Assembly: GCA_947044405.1 (NCBI GenBank)
Contig: CAMRHE010000205.1
Span: forward strand, 2,232,001-2,296,000
Reading direction: 5' to 3'
DNA length: 64,000 nt
Origin: Leptodactylus fallax
Lineage: Eukaryota; Chordata; Amphibia; Anura; Leptodactylidae
Shown: one piece after another, positions 56,936-64,000 of the stretch
Layout of the letters: each line of letters starts with the position of its first letter
Numbering within the stretch: position 1 is the first letter of the stretch
Position numbers and translations under genes: made by a program
Notes under the pieces: generated by a model
The model's database searches: none
What the model was told of the DNA's origin: nothing
What the model saw: the letters and a program-made list of their open reading frames with translations, nothing else

Positions 56936-57539
56936 GCCATAAATAACAATATTAACCAGATAAGAAATTATAGTAATTGACATTTTATATAGAAGTAAAT
57001 ATTCTGTAATCTGACACATGATACGTATAGTTTCAACTCATTATTTAGCACCTTTATTAGTTATTATAGTATTAACTATTTGAAGGGACTGATAACATAG
57101 TTTGGGTGTGATAATTATGTTTTCTATTGAATGAGTCTTTATGTATATTCTGCATATTTATCACTGATTTATGAAGATTAGATTATAGATTTCTTATTTG
57201 CATAAAATATACAGTACTGTGAATGTATAGTCTTATTTGTAATGCAATATTTTCACACTTGTGACCTGCATTATACATATGCTGGTCGCTCTTCAACAGA
57301 CTACTAGAAAATTATATTTATTTAATAAATGGGGAAAATATTGTTCTACATAAAAATAGTACAAAAAAGAAAAGTCATAAACTGAAAATGTACTTTTTAA
57401 GTATTTTCAATACTTTCTCACTGTAAATGTTTACAGGTTACGTCCATCGTTGCAGTCAAAATTTGTTGTTCCAGTGAAGTAAGTAAATGTAAGTAAAGAT
57501 CTATCGTTTATAGATCATGACAGTGATGTAATGACGTCA
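56932..57539. other. No recognisable feature
   Basis: About 600 bases, strongly AT-rich. Confidence 0.45.
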
Positions 57540-58340
57540 CACTTGCAACTGGGGCCCTGAGCCAGGGGACCCCATTGATCCCCCTTGCCATAATACTGCA
57601 CTAGTGAATTATATATCTATCTTCTCTTCCTACACAATGCTGATGCAAAGTGCAGTGATGTGTCCCTTCTATTCTCTCCCTGGCTCCCATCATCCTGCTC
57701 TCAGAACAAGGGGTTAAACAGAGGAGGAGATAGGGGAGTCAGGGGGACAGTAGAAGAGACACAGTCATGTGCTGCACCAACGCTGTTTATAAAGGGGAGG
57801 TAGATATACAATTAACTAGAGCAGTAATGTGGCGAGAGGGCCTGTTGGCAGAGTAGGTGGCTATTACCTATGTGGGAGAGGAGAAGAATCATTACCTGTA
57901 GAGGGAGATTATTACCTGTGGGGGGCACTATTACTTACAGCAGATGTAGTTGGGAAATCTACCTTAAGGTGATTTAAGCAGGCCTGGGATAAACATTAAA
58001 TGAAAATAATATAAGGGCAGACTAGATGGACCATGTGTTTTTTCTCCCACCAATGTTTCTATTACACATAGGGGGCACTATTTCCTGTTGGGGGGAACTT
58101 TTACCTGTGAGGTGGCACTATTAACTTTTAGGGGGCTTATAGGGGGCCACTGACTGTTAGTGGTGGATCAGTGGGTGACTTAAGAGACCCAGTGATGCAG
58201 CTGATAATTAGTTGAGGGCTACAACGTGACTTTGGCCAAAACTACCTCCAATTATTTCAGAGTCAGTACACTTACATTAGTGACGTAGTCATAGGGTGGC
58301 CCTACAATGTTTGGAAATATAAGATCGAACATCATTTTTT
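57540..58340. repeat. Unassigned hAT-like interior with loose tandem units
   Basis: GGGGCCCTGAGCCAGGGGACC near 57552, then irregular units of ATTACCTGTGGGGGGCACT-type (57860-57940 and 58075-58150). It resembles interiors of the other hAT-type elements; no ends resolved. Confidence 0.45.
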
Positions 58341-58344
58341 GCGA

Positions 58345-58600
58345 CTTGAAGTCGAAAATACCATGACATCATGACTCTTGGCGTGCCAATGTGACCACTG
58401 TGGCCCAATCACAGGCCTCAGCAGTGACCCCAGGTGCATGACATTGCAGAGAGCGCCAGACACTGCAAGAAAGCCCAAAAGAGGTAATGAATATGAATGT
58501 TTTTTCTTATTTTTGTCACCTCCCCTGAGCCTCCACCTATTATACTTCGGATCTGAAGAGACCCTAGGGTATAATGCGGTGGCCATTATTGTTTTTTCAA
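58345..58600. repeat. hAT-hairpin family copy
   Basis: Shares TGACCCCAGGTGCATGAC, CACTGCAAGAAAGCCC and CCTCCCCTGAGCCTCCACC with 33190-33350. A degenerate hairpin follows (ATTATACTTCGGATCT GAAG AGACCCTAGGGTATAAT). Confidence 0.68.
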
Positions 58601-58626
58601 AGCGAACCGCCATTTGTTCGGTTTTG

Positions 58627-59770
58627 TTAACTCATTCCCAACGGTGACATTTTTTGATTTTCGTTTTTGACTCCCCACTTTCCAAACTCCCTAACTTTTT
58701 TATTTTTCTATTTTCAAAGCCATATGAGGGTTTATTGTTTGTGGGACAAATTGTTCTTAATGATGCTATTTATTATTCTGTATAATGTACTGGGAAGGTG
58801 GAAAGAAATTCAGAATGGGGTGGATTTGAAGAAAAACTGTATCTGTGTGACTTTCTTATGGGCTTCGTTTTTATCGCATTCACTCTGCAGCCAAAATGAC
58901 ATGTCACCTGTATTCTATGGATTGGTACGATTCCGGGGATACCAAATATACGTGGCTTTATTTACTTTTTAACCCCTTAACAAAAATCTAAACCTTTGGA
59001 AAAAATGTTTTTTTCTGAAAGTCGTCATATTCTGATACCCGTAACATTTTTATATTCTCGTGTACGGAGATGCATAGGGCGTCTTTTTTGCGGGTCCAGG
59101 TGTACTTTTTAGTTATACCATTTTGGGGAATGTCTATTGCTTTGATCACTTTTGTATTAAAATTTTTATCAGAAGCGAAACAGTGAAAAAAATGGCGGTT
59201 TGGCACTTTTTATTTTTTTTTCCCACTATGGCGTTTACCGTACGGGAAAAATATTTTTATAATTTTGTAGACTGGCCGTTTTCGGACACAGGGATACCTA
59301 ATGTATATGTGTTTCACAGTAATATTTTACTTTTATATGTATTCTAGGGAAAGGGGGGTGATTTTAACTTTTAGATTTTTTAGTTTTTTTAAAACTTTAA
59401 AATTTTATTTTTTTTTTTTTACAATTTTATTAGTCCCCCTAGGCGGCTTGAACCTGCAATCATTTGATTGCAAATCTCACAACTGTATTGCATTTAATTG
59501 GAGATTCGCTGCATAGCTTTTGAGGCTGGTTATAGACAAGCCTCAACAGCTATAGTGCAATGACAAGCCTGGGAGCCTTCTAAAGGCTTCCGGCTGTTGG
59601 AGGAACAGGTCAGCTATCGTGATCTCGCTGTGCGGGAGCCGGCCTACAATATTAAGGTTACGGGGCTGGTCCCCACCGAGGCTATTTTTTACCTTTGGAG
59701 GAGGGGTCCTGGCCTGCAATGCCTGCGATCAGAGTGAACTCTGATCGTGGGCATTAGCGACGGAAACCCG
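58627..59770. mobile_element. TTAACTCATTCCC element (copy of the 21127 family)
   Basis: TTAACTCATTCCCAACGG, TTTTTGACTCCCC, AATGTACTGGGAAGGTGG, CTCTGCAGCCAAAATGAC and GGGGATACCAAATATAC follow in the same order as at 21127-22135. The right end is not clear (about 59770). Confidence 0.75.
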
Positions 59771-60307
59771 ATTTCTATGTGGCCACGCCATAGCAACAGT
59801 GGTTTTATTTGAAGAAGTAATGGGTTTGATGTAGGTTTTTGTTGGAATAATACTCATTACTGTGGTTAATGCAACAACTATTTCTCTATGTATTATATAT
59901 ATATGAGCCTGTCTCTAGGGATATTATCATGCTGTCATTGTCATATTGTCACTCTCTCTGAGAGACAGGAAGTAGACAGACAGACATGTGATAGCCATGG
60001 TGACATGTTGTACTATATGTGATCATTACTACTAGAAGTTCTGTTTCTAAATAGACTTCCCTTCACCTCCGCACACCTGGAAAGTGTCCTGAATGATCTT
60101 CTGCTAACAGGTTTACTATGCCAACTGTGTGGCTGTGGTGAGGAGGAATGACAACCACTGAATATAAAGAAAAATTTGGGCTTTATAGAAAGGGTCTAAA
60201 AGTACAGCGATCCAGTACTCATTCATTGGCTTCATGATAATATCTATGCAAACAGAGAAGCTTGCTGCATACCATATTTGCAAGTGCCTTCCATATTGTG
60301 GGAGGCA
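59771..60307. other. No recognisable feature
   Basis: About 540 bases; nothing identified. Confidence 0.45.
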
Positions 60308-60830
60308 GTGGCGTAACTAAGTATTGTGGGCCCCAGTGCAATCTTTTGTCCGGGGTCCCCTACCTCATCCCTAAAGCGAATTCTTAATAGTGATGGTTAC
60401 GGGTGCTAAGGAGTTTAATCCTTAGGAGTTTAGGGGGCCCATAAGCACATGATGATGATCATCCTCATCATCATCATGTGCTAGGTATGGAAGTGGCCTG
60501 GCCACAAGAAACTAATAGGAAGGAGATGATGAAGTAACAGAAGGTCCTGGGCACAATCGCCATGGTCCCTCCAAACAGCTCATCAGCAGGGATCCCGGGT
60601 GTTGGACCCCTGCTGATCTCTTATTGATGACCTATCCGGAGGGCCCACGCATATCAGCACACATATTCTCACATGATGTGCGCTATGCTACTCAATCACC
60701 ATATTCTTGTTCACAGCAGTTGTGGGTACTATAGCTGTATCCCTTTCAAGTGGGATACCACTGTAGCACAAAGAACAAGAACAAGTTTTGACTGGGGCCC
60801 ACAGGACTGTAGTCACAAACCTGATCTTAA
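60308..60830. mobile_element. hAT-type element (CAGTGGCGTAACTA end)
   Basis: Left end CAGTGGCGTAACTAAG at 60308. The right part ends ACTGGGGCCCACAGGACTGTAG with a decayed terminus, so no target duplication is visible. The interior matches 47560-47868. It contains a hairpin (60444-60482). Confidence 0.72.
60444..60482. repeat. Perfect 15-bp-arm hairpin
   Basis: AGCACATGATGATGA and its exact complement around a nine-base TCATCCTCA loop. Confidence 0.9.
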
Positions 60831-60861
60831 GGCACTACAAAGCACAGTATGTCAACTTAAC

Positions 60862-61112
60862 AATGCTGTGCAGTTAACCTTATTATTTCTCTTACTTGTA
60901 TAGTACAGCATATTCCGCAGCGCTTTACAGACATTGTTAGTCACTGTCCCATATAGGGCTCACAATCTACATTCCCTATCAGTATGTCTTTGGAGTGTGG
61001 GAGGAAACCGGAGTACCCGGAGGAAACCCAGGCAAACACAGGGAGAACATACAAACTCCTTGCAGATGTTGATTGCAATTTAGGACTCCAGTGCTAGCCA
61101 CTGAGACACTAA
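60862..61112 (-). mobile_element. tRNA-derived SINE
   Basis: Minus strand, 5' to 3': a tRNA-like head with an A-box-like TCTCAGTGGCTAGCACTGG, a poorly kept B box (AAATTGCAATC where GGTTCGAATCC is expected), then GTTTGTATGTTCTCCC, GTTTGCCTGGGTTTCCTCC, TCCCACACTCCAAAGAC, AGATTGTGAGCCC and GTAAAGCGCTGCGGAATATG, with an A/T-rich end. I recognise this central sequence as a common frog/vertebrate SINE body, from memory. A 3' fragment is at 27590-27676. Confidence 0.78.
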
Positions 61113-61971
61113 CAGTTCAGTACACAATGATAAGGTTCAGTTCAGATGCATATTATATATAGTTAAAAAGAGTACAGTATAGCGTTGAAGGAGGTTGAAG
61201 CTCAACCACATCTTCGCACAGAACGTACACAAGAGTGACCTTGTTGCTCTTTTTTGATTAATACTTATGAAACATGAAGACTTTACACTCATCTCAAAAA
61301 CAGCAAATTCTTTACAACTAGATGAAATGTCTTTGTATGCTTTAACCGTGCTATTAAATCATTGACCTTTAAGTATTTCAAACATTCACATCCTCACTTG
61401 CTGAGCTTATAAACACGGCTTGTTGATGTACGATGAATAATATCGCCTTCACACAGGGTTAATCCAAAGTGGAATATGGAAAGTACATAAAGTGCCAAAT
61501 TATATGTGACATTTAGATGTTCAGCTACCGCAGACTAACTGTATCAGAAAGGTAGGAATCGTGCCAGATGATCTTGATTTCTGGATTCTATTCACACCAG
61601 GTGCTGCATGTCTATATCTTAGCTTCTTTAGCACTTATGCAAGTCATCTTGATGTGGACATGACTGACATTATAACTAGGTACATTCCTACGGGAAGCAA
61701 AGGCATTATGAAAAAAACATGTTTACTATTGAACTGAGGAACATATAGAGTTACTCATTAGACTTACACAATTCTGGTGTATCCTGCCCACAATCTAATG
61801 TGTATGGAGCATTCAATTCTTCCTGATGGTAGACGTCAAGGGAAAGAAATCCAGCCTGATTCTATTGTTCTCAGGGGAAATACAGTAAGCTACTCCAGAG
61901 AAGCCTAGCATCATCCTACTTTACTTTTCCCACTGAAACCACATGCAAGCTTCACAGAAGTAAAACATATA
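61113..61971. other. No recognisable feature
   Basis: About 860 bases; no coding or repeat signal identified. Confidence 0.45.
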
Positions 61972-62908
61972 CACACATGGACAAAATTGTTCGTACCCCT
62001 CATTTAATGAAAGAAAAACCCTCAATGGTCACAGAAATAACTTGAATCTGACAAAAGTAATAATATATAAAAATTCTATGAAAATGAACAAATGAAAGCC
62101 AGACATTGCTTTTCAACCATGCTTCAACAGAATTTTTAAAAAAAAGAAAACTCATGAAACAGGCCTGGACAGAAATGATGGTTCCCTTAACTTAATATTT
62201 TGTTGCACAACCTTTTGAGGCAATCCCTGCAATCAAACGATTTCTGTAACTGTCAATGAGACTTCTGCACCTCTCAGCAGGTATTTTGGCCACTCCTCAT
62301 GAGCAAACTGCTCCAGTTGTCTCGGGTTTGAAGGATGCCTTTTCCAGACGGCATGTTTCAGCTCCTTCCAAAGATACTCAATAGGATTTAGGTCAGGGCT
62401 CATAGAAGGCTACTTCAGAATAGTCCAATGTTTTCCTCTTAGCCATCCTTGGGTGTTTTTAGCTGTGTGTTTTGGGTCATTATCCTGTTGCAAGACCCAT
62501 GACCTACGACTGAGACCAAGCTTTCTGACACTGGGCAGCACATTTCTCTCTAGAATCCCTTGATAGTCTTGAGATTTCATTGTACCCTGCACAGATTCAA
62601 GACACCCTGTGCCAGATGCAGCAAAGCAGCCGCAGAACATAACAGAGCCTCATCCATGTTTCACAGTAGGGACAGTGTTCTTTTTAAGATATGCTTCATT
62701 TTTCTGTCTGTAAACATAGAGCTGATGTGACTTGCCAAAAATTTTGATTTTTGTCTCATCTGTCCATAGGACATTCTCCCAGAAGCTTTGTGGCTTGTCA
62801 ACATGTAGTTTGGCAAATTCCAGTTTTGTCAGATTCAAGTTATTTCTGTGACCATTGTGGGTTTTTCTTTCATTAAATGAGGGGTACCAACAATTTTGTC
62901 CACGTCTG
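61972..62908 (-). mobile_element. Tc1-like element, N-terminal deletion derivative (copy E)
   Basis: 937 bp, from CACACATGGACAAAATTG to CAATTTTGTCCACGTCTG, with TA at 61970-61971 and 62909-62910; minus orientation. The junction TCTGACAAAA/CTGGAATTTGCC (62824/62823) is the same as in copy D. Confidence 0.92.
62192..62823 (-). pseudogene. Truncated Tc1-like transposase (copy E)
   Basis: Starts [20 protein letters not shown] and [11 protein letters not shown] (first Asp). A TGA just after TVKHG (62654-62652) replaces Gly. The frame then continues [31 protein letters not shown] and QQDNDPKHTAKNTQ (second Asp). Another stop replaces the Trp after HWTILK (about 62411). [14 protein letters not shown] (Glu) follows, and the C-terminus has a shift before the VIAxKG end. 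Stop TAA at 62194-62192. Unlike copy D, damage is by stops rather than by insertions. Confidence 0.9.
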
Positions 62909-62910
62909 TA

Positions 62911-63339
62911 TGTGTATCAGTAGGTCAGGAGAAATAGCTATTGAACAAACAAGTCACATTTATATGAAGTGTTTGCTTGGCTTTGGAGAACACTGTGATA
63001 ATTTTACTTATTGTAGAATAAAGTCTTTCTTAATATTTTTTATTATGCCCCAAACATGAATATATGATACCCCAACATACAGCAATAGAATCACAATTAT
63101 CTTAAGAACTATCAGAAATCCATTGCCATCAACTTGGAAGAAAATATCTTGAGCTTTGTTAGATCAATATTTTTGAGTCCCATAAATCCAGTCTGAATTA
63201 CCAAACAAATACACATAGTCAGTCCATAAGACAGGTCCAAAGGACAGATTTTCAATAAGTCATGTCAAAGCAGGGGTAAGAGAGACACATTAGATAGATA
63301 TTCAATAAGGACATGTATATTTGAAGGCTTGATAATAAT
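62911..63339. other. No recognisable feature
   Basis: About 430 bases of AT-rich sequence. Confidence 0.45.
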
Positions 63340-63644
63340 ATCAATATCAGATTGGTGAAGGTCTGACCTGATACCCCCAACCAAAATACCTGTTTATACA
63401 CAGAGCATAGAGCAGAATGCAGACAGCTCTGTTCTCTGCACTGTGGCTGAACTATTTCACTGCATCTTTGCTTCCATCCAAGTGAATGGGGTTTGATCTG
63501 CAGTAATCTGGTCCTGCCAATACATAACAGAAAACAGAGCTGTCAGCTTCCTGCTCCATTCTCTGAACCTCACCAATCTGTTACTGATGACCTCTTCTAT
63601 AGATAGGTCTTCAATATTTTTTCAGCCAGGAAAACCCGTCTAAT
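63340..63644. repeat. TTAA MITE, partial (12363 family)
   Basis: Shares GCAGACAGCTCTGTTCTCTGC, CCAAGTGAATGGGGTTTG, CTTCCTGCTCCATTCTCTG and CCAGGAAAACCCGTCTAA with 12363-12743. The right end is at 63644; the left end is missing. Confidence 0.65.
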
Positions 63645-64000
63645 CTGCTACAGTACATGAACAGCTCAAACACAGTCCGTCAGTGCTCAAAACTGTCTTT
63701 TTCTTCTGCTCTACAACATTACATGTCTCTAGATTTGAGATTTTGATAGGTGACTAATATTATTGCTCAGGGATTAGGATAGTACTGCATGTTACGCCAC
63801 TTATAAAGATGAAATATCGACAGTGAACTCAATATTCAGATTTTCCTTCTTTTGATCTTGGCGTAGTACCATTACCCTGCACTGTACTAAATGTTCTGAC
63901 TTGTGATTACTTGTGAAATATACTATTAAACTAACACATTTCTGGTAAGTTATGCAAGCAGTCTGCTCGGTAGAGAACATCCCAAAAGGAGACAACAACA
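63645..64000. other. No recognisable feature
   Basis: The last 356 bases hold nothing I can identify. Confidence 0.45.

Noticed and set aside
60862..61112. A functional tRNA gene
   Set aside because: Only the A-box-like part is recognisable, the B box is decayed and no cloverleaf can be drawn; the body is a SINE.

Overview
The window looks like intergenic or intronic DNA from an amphibian, most likely a frog (Anura). I find no bacterial-style operons, no rRNA and no convincing host exon. Every recognisable protein signal belongs to a transposable element: at least seven Tc1-like DNA transposon copies from four families, a full-length L1-clade LINE, a CR1-group LINE, a DIRS-like tyrosine recombinase fragment and a Ty3/gypsy integrase fragment. 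Between them lie hAT elements with 8-bp target duplications, many TTAA-flanked fold-back MITEs, a tRNA-derived SINE and several minisatellites. The assignment to frog rests on this mixture and on short repeat ends that I recognise from frog genomes; it is an inference.

Layout. 1-1037: right part of a Tc1-like element. 1146-7890: a 6.7-kb L1 on the minus strand, bounded by a perfect 16-bp target duplication and split in ORF2 by a 920-bp hAT element with its own 8-bp duplication. 8286-9314: a second hAT element holding two hairpins and a 31-bp minisatellite. 9627-11228 and 12957-14017: two copies of one Tc1 family, the second internally deleted. 11966-12743: two TTAA MITEs, one centred on a 32-bp perfect palindrome. 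14650-15060: DIRS-like recombinase fragment. 17668-24261: TTAA fold-back elements, including one nested in a second MITE. 28385-29316, 34204-35142 and 61972-62908: three roughly 935-bp Tc1 derivatives that lost the DNA-binding half of the transposase. 30565-30850 and 41500-41850: Tc1 fragments. 38434-39692: repeat, fold-back and minisatellite. 43454-46921: large inverted repeat, then a 3-kb TTAA element interrupted by a CR1-group LINE with an open RT frame. 47018-49416: MITE and hAT cluster. 51087-51860: hairpin and a minisatellite that switches orientation. 52635-53830: MITE within Ty3/gypsy remnants. 53901-54111: 20-bp minisatellite. 58345-61112: hAT, TTAA and SINE copies.

There is no cooperating gene system here. 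What the sequence records is a history of nested insertions and decay. The transposases carry stops and frameshifts, so they are very unlikely to be active. The most informative observations are insertion-order relationships, internally deleted Tc1 derivatives with shared or convergent junctions, a catalytic Asp-to-Glu change shared by two Tc1 copies, and several large palindromes. Stretches where I recognise nothing are marked as such.
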